Source of the DNA: Tenacibaculum tangerinum
Lineage (GTDB): Bacteria > Bacteroidota > Bacteroidia > Flavobacteriales > Flavobacteriaceae
Reading direction: 5' to 3'
Assembly: GCF_029853675.1 (NCBI RefSeq)
Contig: NZ_CP122539.1
Span: forward strand, 1,481,001 to 1,545,000
Length of the DNA stretch: 64,000 nucleotides
How positions within the stretch are numbered: the stretch's first letter is position 1; each line of letters begins with the position of its first letter. The translations under genes and the position numbers were made by a program. Positions 53,166 to 62,866 of the stretch are shown piece after piece. The notes under the pieces were generated by a model. That model was not told the origin of the DNA. It saw nothing but the letters and a program-made list of their open reading frames with translations, and ran no database searches.

Positions 53166-54092
53166 CTATTGGATACTGTCTTTTAATTGCTCTTCTGTTG
53201 TTGGCATAACTACAGCTGGTGCTTCACCGTCTTCTTTATACAACTCTCCTTGCGGTTCTTTTGGTTTTGCTGGTGTAGTTCCTTGTAACGAAATGATATA
53301 ACTTGCTACTTTTTGAATATCTTTTGGTTTTAGTGTTTTGTTCCAAGCTACCATACCTTTTCCATCTCTTCCTCCATTGGCAATGGTGTTGAAAATATTT
53401 TTCATACCTCCACCTAAAATCCAGTATTCATCGGTTAAGTTTGGACCAATACCTCCTCCTCCGTCTGCTACGTGACATGCAGCACAGTTTAGGTTATATA
53501 CCGCTTTACCTCTACTCAAGTCACTAGCATCAGTTAAAACAGTGGCTGTTTCGGCATCGACAATAGCTTCTTTAGAATTTGATTTATATGCTGCTAACTC
53601 TCGTTTTGCTTCTTCAACTGAATGGGCGTATTCCATCTCTTGAGTATCTGCTCCTAGTATATGATATCTTGTTAAATATACGGCGGCAAAAATAATGGTT
53701 GCATAGAATAAGTATAGCCACCATGGCGGTAAGTTATTGTCTAACTCTTTAATTCCATCATAATTATGGTCCAAAATTATTTCATCTTCCTCTTCTATGG
53801 CTTTCGCTGCCGTCCATTTATTAATAATACTCTTAGCCCAAGCCCAGTTATCAACTTCTTCAGGTTGAATTCCGTCTTTTTCTAATTGAAGTTGCTCTGC
53901 CTTTTGTTGTGAAACAATATTTAAAGCTTCTTTTAAAATTATTACTATAATAAGTGCTACCGCAGCTATCCATACCAACGGATGTTCATACAAGCTAAAT
54001 GGATTTTCGTATGATTTAATTGCAGTAGCAATAGCAAAAAGGGTTACTGCAATAAAAATGATATATGCTATAGATTGAAAATATTTTTTCAT
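53166..54092 (-). CDS. ccoP: cbb3 oxidase cytochrome c subunit CcoP, single-haem form
   Basis: 308 residues. Two N-terminal helices (about 8-25, 36-56) and a third after PPWWLYLFYATIIFAAVYL, the CcoP N-terminal signature, followed by one cytochrome c domain with CAACH (near 207-211) and axial Met in GKGMVAWNKTL. Only one CxxCH occurs, whereas proteobacterial CcoP carries two; the shorter form is typical of this phylum. It passes electrons to CcoNO in the inner membrane. Confidence 0.92.
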   Translation of the reverse strand: MKKYFQSIAYIIFIAVTLFAIATAIKSYENPFSLYEHPLVWIAAVALIIVIILKEALNIVSQQKAEQLQLEKDGIQPEEVDNWAWAKSIINKWTAAKAIEEEDEIILDHNYDGIKELDNNLPPWWLYLFYATIIFAAVYLTRYHILGADTQEMEYAHSVEEAKRELAAYKSNSKEAIVDAETATVLTDASDLSRGKAVYNLNCAACHVADGGGGIGPNLTDEYWILGGGMKNIFNTIANGGRDGKGMVAWNKTLKPKDIQKVASYIISLQGTTPAKPKEPQGELYKEDGEAPAVVMPTTEEQLKDSIQ

Positions 54093-54106
54093 CTTTTTTA
54101 ATTTTA

Positions 54107-54274
54107 CTAATTATCAAATGGTAATTTACTTACACTACTTATATACTCTTTTTTGGCTGTAAACACCCACCAAAACAACACTACGAAAAACGTAAAGAAT
54201 ATGGTTAGCGAAATAATTGGGTATATTTCTATACCTGCAATAGTTTCCATATGGTTTTTTACAAACTTTAACAT
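54107..54274 (-). CDS. ccoQ: CcoQ, small cbb3 oxidase subunit
   Basis: 55 residues, read from ATG at 54274 to TAG at 54107. One membrane helix (about 18-38, PIISLTIFFTFFVVLFWWVF) followed by a short charged tail KKEYISSVSKLPFDN. Position between ccoNO (5 bp) and ccoP (14 bp) and the single-helix design identify it as CcoQ. Confidence 0.92.
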   Translation of the reverse strand: MLKFVKNHMETIAGIEIYPIISLTIFFTFFVVLFWWVFTAKKEYISSVSKLPFDN

Positions 54275-54279
54275 AATCT

Positions 54280-56481
54280 CTAATTTTTAGCGCTTAATTG
54301 TTTTTCAACGTCTTTTACTTTAATATCGGTACCTAATCTTTGTAAATAAGCAATTAGGGCTACGATCTCTCTATCTTTCATTTCAATGAAAGTTTGTCCG
54401 TTTTCTTGAGCATACTTTTTATCTGCTTCGTAATTGGTTGCAAAATCTGGATCGGCATATAAGTTCTCTTGAATTTTAGCTCCTTGTTGTTCCATGCTCG
54501 CTTGCGCATTGGCGATATCCTGCTCGGTATAAGGAACTCCTAAGGTTACCATTGCTTTCATTTTGCTTTCGGTATCACTCTTATCTAACTTATTTCTTAC
54601 AAGCCATTGGTATGCTGGCATGATAGATCCTGGCGAGGTACTTTGTGGGTCGTACATGTGATTTAAGTGCCAACTATCGTTATACTTACCTCCAACTCTT
54701 AATAAATCTGGTCCTGTACGTTTAGAACCCCATAAGAATGGATGGTCGTATACAAATTCTCCTGCTTTTGCAAATTCTCCATAACGTTCTACTTCTGATC
54801 TAAATGGACGTACCATTTGTGAGTGACATCCTACACATCCTTCACGGATATAGATATCTCGTCCTTCTAATTCTAATGGTGTGTAAGGTTGAACGCTAGT
54901 AATAGTAGGTATATTAGATTTTACTAATAATGTAGGTATAATTTGAACAATACCACCAATTAAAATAGCTACTGTAGCATAGATAGTTAATTTAATAGGT
55001 CTTCTTTCTAACCACGTGTGCCATCCTTCTTTAGAAGTTCTGTGTTTAGAAACCTTCGTTAATGCTGGTGCTTCTGCTAATTCATCGGTAACGTCGCTAC
55101 CAGAGCGTACTGTGATAATAATGTTATATACCATTACTAACGCTCCAAGGATGTATAAACTTCCTCCAATGGCACGCATCCAATACATAGGAATGATTTC
55201 GTTTACGGTTTCTAAGAAGTTTCCGTAGGTTAATGTTCCGTCTGGATTAAATTGTTTCCACATTGAAGCTTGTACAAATCCAGCTACATACATTGGTAAG
55301 GCATACACTATGATACCCAACGTTCCAATCCAGAAATGGAAGTTTGCCAATGCTGTAGAATATAGTTTTGTTTTAAACATTCTTGGTACTAGCCAGTATA
55401 GCATACCGAAGGTTAAGAATCCGTTCCATGCTAAGGCACCTACGTGTACGTGTGCGATAATCCAATCACTAAAGTGTGCAATTGCGTTTACATTTTTTAA
55501 TGATAACATTGGACCTTCGAAAGTTGCCATACCGTATCCTGTAATGGCTACTACCATAAATTTTAATACAGGGTCTACTCGTACTTTATCCCAAGCTCCA
55601 CGAAGTGTTAACAACCCGTTGATCATACCTCCCCAAGAAGGTGCAATTAACATTACAGAAAATGCTACTCCTAAGTTTTGTGCCCAATCTGGTAGTGATG
55701 TATATAATAAGTGGTGTGGTCCTGCCCAAATGTAGATGAATATTAATGACCAGAAGTGTACGATAGATAATCTATATGAATATACGGGTCTGTTTGCTGC
55801 TTTAGGCACGAAATAGTACATCAACCCTAAGAAAGGAGTTGTTAAGAAGAATGCTACGGCGTTGTGCCCGTACCACCATTGTACTAATGCGTCTTGAACT
55901 CCTGCGTATACTGAATAACTTTTTAAGAAACTTACTGGTAATTCTAAACTATTAAAAATATGTAGTACCGCTACGGTTACAAAAGTTCCTAAATAGAACC
56001 AAATGGCTACATATAAGTGACGTTGTCTTCTTTTTAAGATTGTCCAAATCATATTCACACCAAAAGCTACCCAAACTAAAGCAATGGCGATATCGATTGG
56101 CCATTCTAACTCGGCATATTCTTTTGATGTGGTAATTCCTAGTGGTAATGTTATAGCTGCTGCAACAATAATTAACTGCCACCCCCAAAAGTTGAAATTA
56201 CTTAAAAAATCACTCGCCATACGGGCTTTTAACAATCGTTGTAACGAGTAATATACTCCTGCGTATATGGCATTCCCCACGAAAGCAAAAATTACAGCAT
56301 TCGTGTGTAATGGTCTTAAACGTCCAAAACTTAACCACGAAATACCGTCTGTTAAATTTGGGAATAAAAACATAAAAGCCAATAACAATCCTACTGAGAA
56401 ACCTACTATTCCCCATAGTAAAGTTGCATAGATGAATTTTTTTACGATTTTATTATCGTAATAAAATTGTTGCATTTCCAT
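54280..56481 (-). CDS. ccoNO: Fused cbb3 oxidase catalytic and cytochrome c subunits (CcoNO)
   Basis: 733 residues. Residues 1-470 are CcoN, the haem-copper oxidase subunit: HTNAVIFAFVGN holds a haem ligand, WYGHNAVAFF and WAGPHHLLYT carry copper-B/active-site histidines, and HFSDWIIAHVHVGALAWNG provides the low- and high-spin haem ligands. Residues 500-733 are CcoO, with one haem motif EGCVGCHSQMVRP. Fusion into one chain is normal in Bacteroidetes. It reduces O2 at low oxygen tension in the inner membrane. Confidence 0.95.
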   Translation of the reverse strand: MEMQQFYYDNKIVKKFIYATLLWGIVGFSVGLLLAFMFLFPNLTDGISWLSFGRLRPLHTNAVIFAFVGNAIYAGVYYSLQRLLKARMASDFLSNFNFWGWQLIIVAAAITLPLGITTSKEYAELEWPIDIAIALVWVAFGVNMIWTILKRRQRHLYVAIWFYLGTFVTVAVLHIFNSLELPVSFLKSYSVYAGVQDALVQWWYGHNAVAFFLTTPFLGLMYYFVPKAANRPVYSYRLSIVHFWSLIFIYIWAGPHHLLYTSLPDWAQNLGVAFSVMLIAPSWGGMINGLLTLRGAWDKVRVDPVLKFMVVAITGYGMATFEGPMLSLKNVNAIAHFSDWIIAHVHVGALAWNGFLTFGMLYWLVPRMFKTKLYSTALANFHFWIGTLGIIVYALPMYVAGFVQASMWKQFNPDGTLTYGNFLETVNEIIPMYWMRAIGGSLYILGALVMVYNIIITVRSGSDVTDELAEAPALTKVSKHRTSKEGWHTWLERRPIKLTIYATVAILIGGIVQIIPTLLVKSNIPTITSVQPYTPLELEGRDIYIREGCVGCHSQMVRPFRSEVERYGEFAKAGEFVYDHPFLWGSKRTGPDLLRVGGKYNDSWHLNHMYDPQSTSPGSIMPAYQWLVRNKLDKSDTESKMKAMVTLGVPYTEQDIANAQASMEQQGAKIQENLYADPDFATNYEADKKYAQENGQTFIEMKDREIVALIAYLQRLGTDIKVKDVEKQLSAKN

Positions 56482-56514
56482 AATTTATTTGAATTTAATA
56501 TCTGTTGTTACTTG

Positions 56515-56679
56515 TTAGTTCTTTGTTTCTTCTTTTACCAGTTCATCATCAAACAACATACGTACCGACGGCGTGTACGAATCGTCGTACTGCCCGCTTT
56601 TTACTGAAACAATAAATGCTATAAAGAAAATAACAGCCACTAGAATACTTAGTGTGAGTAGTAAATAAATAACGCTCAT
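56515..56679 (-). CDS. ccoS: CcoS, cbb3 oxidase maturation protein
   Basis: 54 residues from ATG at 56679 to TAA at 56515. SVIYLLLTLSILVAVIFFIA (2-21) is a membrane helix followed by the short conserved SGQYDD motif and an acidic tail. CcoS is needed for cofactor insertion into cbb3 oxidase. First gene of the cco operon, 52 bp downstream of an FNR-like palindrome. Confidence 0.93.
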   Translation of the reverse strand: MSVIYLLLTLSILVAVIFFIAFIVSVKSGQYDDSYTPSVRMLFDDELVKEETKN

Positions 56680-56731
56680 ATTTTGCCTGATAATTATGAT
56701 TCAAAGATAAATGTGAAGGTTTTCTTAAAAC

Positions 56732-56745
56732 ATGATATTTGTCAT
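56732..56745. promoter_or_regulatory. FNR-like operator upstream of ccoS
   Basis: ATGATATTTGTCAT within AAAACATGATATTTGTCATG; nearly identical context (TAAAACATGATA) to the site at 62815-62828. 53 bp upstream of the ccoS ATG. Confidence 0.7.
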
Positions 56746-57093
56746 GTTTAAAAATTTCTCACAAAATTCAAAACACAGTTTGAAAGATACTAAAAACCAG
56801 TAGTATTGCAACCACTCTAAGCTGTTTTATTGTTAAAAACCAATTAACATTATTGATTGTAAGCACGTTACATACACAATAATTTTTCAATTCGTCATCC
56901 CACTCATAAGACTGCCATAAAAACTTCATGTTATTTCGTTTTTTCGCAGTGAAGGTTTCCTTTTTTTATCCTTTACGATAAACCTCGCTATTGTGTTGTT
57001 AACTGCTAAGTTCGAAGTCATAAGAAACAGATTTCTCAGTCGTTACCACTCCTTCGAAATGACTAGAATTTTATTTAAAATGCTCAAATGTCA
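56746..57093. other. Intergenic stretch between ccoS promoter and hemN
   Basis: About 350 bp with no open frame of interest. Includes a TTTTTTTATCC stretch near 56960; I see no gene, tRNA or element here apart from the adjoining 7-bp repeat. Confidence 0.5.
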
Positions 57094-57142
<49 letters not shown>

Positions 57143-57144
57143 GT

Positions 57145-58506
57145 TTAAATTGTCATTGAAAACAACTTTGTTTCGGGTTGTTTTTCGTGTAATTTTTTAT
57201 CGAATGCCATACAGATGTTTCGCACATAGGGTCTTGCTTTTTCTGGAACGGTTAGCTTTTCTCCTTCAATAAAAACCAAACCGTCGTCAATCATTTCGTC
57301 TAACTTTTCGATATGAGCTTCTACGTTTTCTATCTGCAACGAAGCCGATTCCCACGAAGTGGAAAAATGACACATAATGTTTAAGATATGTTTTCTGATG
57401 ATTAAATCTTCTTCAGATAATATGTGCCCTCTAAACACAGGGATTTCTCCTTCGTTTACAATTTTTTCGTACTCTTTTACCGTTTTCACATTTTGTGCAA
57501 ATCCGTACCAAGAATCAGAGATTGACGACATGCCTAACCCAACCATTAATTGTGTTTTGTTCGCAGTGTACCCCATAAAGTTACGGTGTAAGGTTTTCTC
57601 CTCAGTTGCTTTGTATAAACTATCGGTGGGTAGTGCAAAATGATCCATTCCTATTTCGATATACCCCATTTCTGCAAACAACTCTTTTCCTATTTCATAC
57701 AACTCTCGTTTTTCTTCATTTTTTGGTAAATCGTCTTCGTTAAATCCGCGTTGCCCTACTCCTTTTACCCAGGGTACATGGGCATAACTGTAAAATGAAA
57801 TTCTATCGGGTTGTAATTCTTTGGTTTTGTTAATGGTATCGATTACATTTTCTTTGGTTTGAAACGGAAGTCCGAATACCAAATCGTGACTAATCGATGT
57901 GTATCCTATTTCTTTTGCCCAAGTATGTACGTTTTGTACGTTTTCAAAAGGCTGTATTCGATGAATGGCTTCTTGTACTTTTAGATTGTAATCTTGTACG
58001 CCAAAACTCACTCTTGTAAATCCTACATCATATAGCGTTTGTAAGTGTTCTTTTGTCGTATTGTTTGGATGTCCTTCAAAACTGAATTCGTGTTCAGGGT
58101 GTTTTTGTGCATGGAGAAAAATTCCGTCTATTAATCGTTTCAATTGTTCTTCAGAAAAGAATGTTGGGGTTCCTCCTCCTAAATGAATTTCTTTTATTAT
58201 CGGTGTTTCATCTACCAAATCTACATACAATTGCCATTCTTTTAAAACGGTTTCTATATACGGATTTTCCATTTCATGGCGTTTTGTTATGTGTTTGTGG
58301 CAGGCACAAAACGTACACAAACTCTCGCAAAATGGTAAATGAATGTACAAGCTGATTCCTTCTGAAGAATTACTTTCTATAAACGATTGTTTAAACGTTT
58401 GTATCCATTTTTCTTTTGAAAAGGTATCATTATCCCAATACGGAACGGTTGGATAACTTGTATATCTTGGCCCTGGAATGTTGTATTTTTGAATAAGTGA
58501 ATTCAT
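57145..58506 (-). CDS. hemN: Oxygen-independent coproporphyrinogen III dehydrogenase
   Basis: 453 residues from ATG at 58506 (MNSLIQKYNIPGPRYTSYP); an upstream in-frame ATG at 58524 would add six unconserved residues. The radical-SAM cluster motif is LPFCESLCTFCACHK (CxxxCxxC), preceded by YPTVPYWD, and the glycine-rich HLGGGTPTFF follows. The enzyme decarboxylates coproporphyrinogen III without oxygen, so it fits the low-oxygen haem demand of the adjacent cbb3 oxidase. Confidence 0.95.
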   Translation of the reverse strand: MNSLIQKYNIPGPRYTSYPTVPYWDNDTFSKEKWIQTFKQSFIESNSSEGISLYIHLPFCESLCTFCACHKHITKRHEMENPYIETVLKEWQLYVDLVDETPIIKEIHLGGGTPTFFSEEQLKRLIDGIFLHAQKHPEHEFSFEGHPNNTTKEHLQTLYDVGFTRVSFGVQDYNLKVQEAIHRIQPFENVQNVHTWAKEIGYTSISHDLVFGLPFQTKENVIDTINKTKELQPDRISFYSYAHVPWVKGVGQRGFNEDDLPKNEEKRELYEIGKELFAEMGYIEIGMDHFALPTDSLYKATEEKTLHRNFMGYTANKTQLMVGLGMSSISDSWYGFAQNVKTVKEYEKIVNEGEIPVFRGHILSEEDLIIRKHILNIMCHFSTSWESASLQIENVEAHIEKLDEMIDDGLVFIEGEKLTVPEKARPYVRNICMAFDKKLHEKQPETKLFSMTI

Positions 58507-58557
58507 GTCTTTGTTTTTGCGCATTGTTAAGACCTCTCATCTGCATTTGAGGTGACA

Positions 58558-59256
58558 TTAAGCCAATTCTAATGCGATTTCTATCATTTCTTTAAAGGTT
58601 TGTTCTCTTTCATCGGCAGTCGTTCTTTCTCCTGTAACCAAACTATCTGAGATGGTTAAAATAGATAATGCCTGGACGTTGTTTTTCGCTGCTACTGTAT
58701 ACAATCCGTTGGTTTCCATCTCTACACAAAGCACCCCATAGGCTGCCCATTTTTTATAGCTTTCAAACTCATCGGCATAAAATTCATCTGAACTCAACAC
58801 ATTCCCTGCTTTTAATGAGATTCCTTTTCTTTTGGCAGCGTCGATTGCTTTTAAGAACAATTCAAAACTTGCTGTTGGGGCATAATCGGCACCGTGAAAG
58901 CGCTTCGTATTCAATCCGGAATTTGTGGAAGCTGCCATGGCAATAACGATATCGCGGATTTTAACTTCTTTTTGATACGATCCGGCAGTACCTACTCTTA
59001 TTAAATTTTTTACGCCGTATTCGGTAATTAATTCGTGTGTATAAATTAACGTAGAAGGAATTCCCATTCCTGTTCCTTGTACTGAAATTCGTTTTCCTTG
59101 ATAGGTTCCTGTAAATCCTAACATACCACGAACATCGTTATAACAAACTGGGTTTTCTAAAAATGTTTCGGCTATCCATTTGGCCCGCATAGGGTCTCCT
59201 GGTAATAAAACAGTTTCTGCTATTTCTCCGTTTTTTGCTCCTATATGTACACTCAT
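58558..59256 (-). CDS. deoD: Purine nucleoside phosphorylase DeoD
   Basis: 232 residues, the hexameric bacterial PNP. Phosphate site [19 protein letters not shown], central GTAGSYQ, nucleoside site [18 protein letters not shown] and [11 protein letters not shown] with catalytic Asp. It cleaves purine (deoxy)nucleosides to base and (deoxy)ribose-1-phosphate. Part of a leftward gene series deoC-deoD-hemN; the spacing to deoC (130 bp) is occupied by a 7-bp repeat array. Confidence 0.95.
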   Translation of the reverse strand: MSVHIGAKNGEIAETVLLPGDPMRAKWIAETFLENPVCYNDVRGMLGFTGTYQGKRISVQGTGMGIPSTLIYTHELITEYGVKNLIRVGTAGSYQKEVKIRDIVIAMAASTNSGLNTKRFHGADYAPTASFELFLKAIDAAKRKGISLKAGNVLSSDEFYADEFESYKKWAAYGVLCVEMETNGLYTVAAKNNVQALSILTISDSLVTGERTTADEREQTFKEMIEIALELA

Positions 59257-59286
59257 ATTTTTTGTCGTTGGATAATTTTAAAATTT

Positions 59287-59368
59287 GTCTCTTGTCTCTT
59301 GTCTCTTGGCTCTTGGTTCTTGGCTATTGGCTATTGGCTATTGGCTATTGGCTATTGGCTATTGGCTA
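59287..59368. repeat. Heptanucleotide tandem array (11 full units plus 5 bp)
   Basis: Three GTCTCTT, then GGCTCTT, GGTTCTT, then six GGCTATT and a final GGCTA, all in strict 7-bp phase. It lies 30 bp upstream of the deoD start on the minus strand. Confidence 0.9.
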
Positions 59369-59385
59369 AAAATACATTTGTTTTA

Positions 59386-60051
59386 TCAGTACTCATTTTT
59401 GTTTGAAATACCACTTGTTACTAACGCTACTCCTGAAGAGGTTCCTAAGCGTGTAACACCCTTCTCTATATATTGTAGCGCTGTTTGGATATCTCTAATG
59501 CCCCCTGCCGCTTTTATCTGGGCTTTACCATCTACAACGCTATCCATAATCATAACGTCTTCAAAAGTGGCGCCCCCCGTACCAAACCCTGTAGATGTTT
59601 TTACAAAATCAGCTCCTGATTCTACAGCTAATTGACTTACTGTTTTTATTTGTTGTTTCGATAGGTAACAGTTTTCAAAAATCACTTTTAAAATCTTTTC
59701 TCCTATTGCTTCTTTTATTGAGCGAATTTCTTTTTCTACATAATTCTCATCGCCTGCTAACAACTTACCAATATTGATAACCATATCAATTTCTGAAGCA
59801 CCATTTTTTATACACTCTTTGGCTTCAAAAACTTTGGCTTTGGTTGTCATTGCTCCTAAAGGAAATCCTATTACGGCTGCTACTTTTACCTCTGTCCCTT
59901 CTAACTCTTTGGCTGCCAACTCTACATAACACCCGTTTACACAAACTGCATAAAAGTTATATTCTTTGGCTTCCTCACATAGTTTTACGATCTCGGCTTT
60001 TGTTGCTGTAGCTTTTAGTAACGTATGATCGATGTATTTATTAATATTCAT
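59386..60051 (-). CDS. deoC: Deoxyribose-phosphate aldolase
   Basis: 221 residues, full-length class I aldolase. N-terminal YIDHTLLKATAT, mid-barrel Asp in SEIDMVINIG, Schiff-base lysine in FVKTSTGFGTGGAT (near 155) and KAAGGIRD with the proton-relay lysine. It splits deoxyribose-5-phosphate into glyceraldehyde-3-phosphate and acetaldehyde, downstream of DeoD. Its start is 2 bp from the cupin gene's stop codon. Confidence 0.95.
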   Translation of the reverse strand: MNINKYIDHTLLKATATKAEIVKLCEEAKEYNFYAVCVNGCYVELAAKELEGTEVKVAAVIGFPLGAMTTKAKVFEAKECIKNGASEIDMVINIGKLLAGDENYVEKEIRSIKEAIGEKILKVIFENCYLSKQQIKTVSQLAVESGADFVKTSTGFGTGGATFEDVMIMDSVVDGKAQIKAAGGIRDIQTALQYIEKGVTRLGTSSGVALVTSGISNKNEY

Positions 60052-60053
60052 AA

Positions 60054-60386
60054 TTATACTTCTTTTACTCTTTTTAACGTATCTAATTTTGATAATGATA
60101 ACCGTACGATGCTTTCTTCAGTAGCTGTTAGATTATGTACTACTTGTGGTTTTAATGAAATGATATCTCCAGTAACTATTTGTTTTACTTCTCCTGCGAC
60201 TCCAAAATCGATAGCTCCTTTTACTATTTGAACAATGATTGCAAATGGGGCTTGGTGATCTTCCATAGTTTGCCCTTTTTTGAATACCACTCGTATTTCT
60301 TTTGAGAACTCTGTATCTAATACTAAAGACACTGCTGGTTTGAGTTCATTAAATTTTATATCTTCTAAAAATGAGGCTACTTGCAT
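60054..60386 (-). CDS. Small cupin-domain protein
   Basis: 110 residues, a single cupin barrel. The first motif KKGQTMEDHQAPFAIIVQIV has only one His at the usual metal position, and the second motif reads TGDIISLKPQVVHNLTATEE. Similar proteins often occur beside ccoI or in nitrosative/anaerobic-stress loci of Bacteroidetes. It is 5 bp downstream of ccoI and 2 bp upstream of deoC, clearly in the same transcript. Ligand unknown. Confidence 0.82.
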   Translation of the reverse strand: MQVASFLEDIKFNELKPAVSLVLDTEFSKEIRVVFKKGQTMEDHQAPFAIIVQIVKGAIDFGVAGEVKQIVTGDIISLKPQVVHNLTATEESIVRLSLSKLDTLKRVKEV

Positions 60387-60391
60387 AATTT

Positions 60392-62764
60392 TTATTTTAT
60401 TTTTCTACCTAACATGTTGGTTGCTATGGTGGTAAACACGACTACACTAATTGAACTGAGCGGCATTAAAATGGCTGCTATTACTGGCATTAACTGTCCT
60501 GTTACTGCGAAATAAAGTCCCACAACATTGTATAGTAACGATAATAAAAAGCAATACTTTATGATTTGTATCGATTTTTGTGATGCTTTGATATAACTTC
60601 CTATCTCACTAAATTTTGTGGCGTCTAAAATGGCATCGCAAGCAGGCGAAAATACGTTGATATTTTCTGATAATGCAACTCCTACATTACTTTGTGCTAA
60701 GGCGCCTGCATCGTTTAATCCGTCTCCAACCATCAATACACTTTCTCCGCGCTCTTGTAGCGTTTCGACATAGTGTAGTTTATCTTGTGGCTTTTGATTG
60801 AATAAGAATGTTGTTTCTTTAGGTAATAATTCTTTTAAAAAAGTTTTCTCTCCTTCATTGTCTCCCGAAACTACTGATAGTTCATAGTTTTTATTCAAAT
60901 TAGAGAATAGGTTTTTTACTCCTTTTCTATAAGCATTTTTAAATACGAATTTTCCTTTATACTCGTCGTTGACACTAATGTGTACGGACGTATCTAAGTT
61001 GGCTTGTTCTTTTGCATTTGCTACAAAAGAAGACGAACCTATTTTTAATCTTGTTTGTTGATAGCTTGTTTCAATTCCTTTTCCTACATATTCTTGATAA
61101 GCATCAACTGGTAACATTTCTTCTTGTAAAGAAGCATACAACATTCTGCTTAATGGGTGGTTTGATGATCTTAAAGAACTTTTTAAAATGGACTTTTGAG
61201 TTGTATTTAGTTCTTCGCCTTCATAGGTTATGGTATTTTCTTTATTGGTAGTAAGGGTACCTGTTTTATCAAAAATAACTGAATTTACTGCTGCCAATTG
61301 TTCTACTACAGTCGCATTTTTTAAATAAAACTTCTTTCGTCCAAAAATTCGCAGGATATTTCCTAAGGTAAATGGTGCTGCCAAGGCTATTGCACAGGGG
61401 CATGCAATAATTAATACCGAGGTAAATACATTTAATGCTGCGCTTGAATCGTAGTACAACCAGAAGGCTGTAGATACAAACGCTATGGACAGTACTATGA
61501 TGGTAAAGTTTTTACTTATTTTATCGGTTAAGGTTTTAAATGATGAATTTTTATCTTTTTGAAATACATCGTTGCTCCATAACTGTGTTAAGTAACTTTG
61601 TGAAACTGAAGTTAGCACTTCCATTTCTATACTTCCTGACAGTTGCTTTCCTCCTGCAAATAGCTTATCGCCCGATTTTTTCGTAACGGGTACCGCTTCG
61701 CCTGTAACAAAACTGTAATCTATTTTTGCTTCTCCGTTTATTAAAATTCCATCAACAGGAATTAATTCTTGATTTCTAATTAACAGCCTGTCTCCTTTCG
61801 TAACATCATAAAGTTGTATGTTTTCTTCTTTTTTATCGGAAGTTATTTTGGTAACTGCAATAGGGAAGTACGATTTGTAATCACGTTCAAATGACAGGAA
61901 GTTATAGGTTTTTTGCTGAAAAAATTTCCCTAATAATAAAAAGAACACCAACCCTGTTAAACTATCAAAAAAGCCTGTTCCTAAATCTAACACAATTTCT
62001 GCGGTACTACGCACAAAAAGCACTAAGATTCCTAAGGCAATAGGAACATCGATATTCAATATTTTTGAACGTAGTCCTTTGTATGCAGAAATAAAATAGT
62101 CTTGCCCCGCATAAAAAACCACAGGCAACGAAAATATAAACATTAACCAGCGAAAGATGCCTTTGTATTGTTCTAACCAATATTCTGATACTTCAAAATA
62201 CTCGGGAAAAGATAAAAACATCACATTTCCAAAGGCAAAACCTGCTATTCCTAATTTGTAGATTAAACTACGGTCTATTTTCTTCTTCCCTACCTCATAA
62301 TCCTCTAAACTAATATAAGGCTCGTACCCAATAGAACTTAGCAATAGTACTATTTCTTTGAGCGAGGTTTTTTCAGAATTATAAGTAATTCGTACGGTTT
62401 TCTTCGGAAAATTAACTTGTGATGAAGATACATATTCCTGTAGTTTATGTAAGTTTTCTAAAACCCAAATACATGAGCTACAGTGTATATGCGGAATGTA
62501 TAAATTAACAACTTGAATATTGCCATCGTTAAACTCTACTAACTTGTCTACAATAGCCTCATTATCTAAGAAATCATATTTTCCTTTTATCTCTTCGGGG
62601 ATGGCTCCTGGATTGCTTTGAAAATCGTAATAACAAGTTAAATCGTTCTCTGAAAAAATTTCAAAAACCGTTTTACATCCATTACAACAGAAAAATTTAT
62701 CCTCTATTGTATTTTTTTTTGTATCGCACTCGTTACCACAATGAAAACATGTTGTGCTTTCCAT
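60392..62764 (-). CDS. ccoI: CcoI/FixI copper-exporting P1B-ATPase
   Basis: 790 residues from ATG at 62764 (a GTG at 62785 is possible but less likely). N-terminal zinc-finger-like region (CFHCGNEC ... CCNGCKTVFE), HMA domain with HCSSCIW near 100, eight membrane helices, transmembrane metal site ACPCAIALAAP, phosphorylation motif IFDKTGTLT and GDGLNDAGAL. FixI-type ATPases deliver copper for cbb3 oxidase assembly. First gene of a leftward operon with the cupin and deoC, sharing its promoter region with the divergent fnr gene. Confidence 0.94.
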   Translation of the reverse strand: MESTTCFHCGNECDTKKNTIEDKFFCCNGCKTVFEIFSENDLTCYYDFQSNPGAIPEEIKGKYDFLDNEAIVDKLVEFNDGNIQVVNLYIPHIHCSSCIWVLENLHKLQEYVSSSQVNFPKKTVRITYNSEKTSLKEIVLLLSSIGYEPYISLEDYEVGKKKIDRSLIYKLGIAGFAFGNVMFLSFPEYFEVSEYWLEQYKGIFRWLMFIFSLPVVFYAGQDYFISAYKGLRSKILNIDVPIALGILVLFVRSTAEIVLDLGTGFFDSLTGLVFFLLLGKFFQQKTYNFLSFERDYKSYFPIAVTKITSDKKEENIQLYDVTKGDRLLIRNQELIPVDGILINGEAKIDYSFVTGEAVPVTKKSGDKLFAGGKQLSGSIEMEVLTSVSQSYLTQLWSNDVFQKDKNSSFKTLTDKISKNFTIIVLSIAFVSTAFWLYYDSSAALNVFTSVLIIACPCAIALAAPFTLGNILRIFGRKKFYLKNATVVEQLAAVNSVIFDKTGTLTTNKENTITYEGEELNTTQKSILKSSLRSSNHPLSRMLYASLQEEMLPVDAYQEYVGKGIETSYQQTRLKIGSSSFVANAKEQANLDTSVHISVNDEYKGKFVFKNAYRKGVKNLFSNLNKNYELSVVSGDNEGEKTFLKELLPKETTFLFNQKPQDKLHYVETLQERGESVLMVGDGLNDAGALAQSNVGVALSENINVFSPACDAILDATKFSEIGSYIKASQKSIQIIKYCFLLSLLYNVVGLYFAVTGQLMPVIAAILMPLSSISVVVFTTIATNMLGRKIK

Positions 62765-62814
62765 ATTTACTCTTTTGCCTGGCACAAATATCTAATAAGA
62801 TATTATATTAAAAC

Positions 62815-62828
62815 ATGATAATTGTCAG
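62815..62828. promoter_or_regulatory. FNR-like operator between ccoI and the Crp/Fnr gene
   Basis: ATGATAATTGTCAG in the context TAAAACATGATAATTGTCAG. It lies 51 bp from the ccoI ATG and 38 bp from the regulator's ATG, so it could serve both directions. Confidence 0.65.
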
Positions 62829-62836
62829 CTTTTATG

Positions 62837-62844
62837 TATCTTTG
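62837..62844 (+). promoter_or_regulatory. Bacteroidetes-type -7 element of the Crp/Fnr gene
   Basis: TATCTTTG matches TAnnTTTG and lies 22 bp before the ATG. The FNR-like palindrome would then overlap the -33 region, which suggests autoregulation (possibly repression). Confidence 0.45.
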
Positions 62845-62866
62845 AACAGTTAAAAAAGGCATATTT

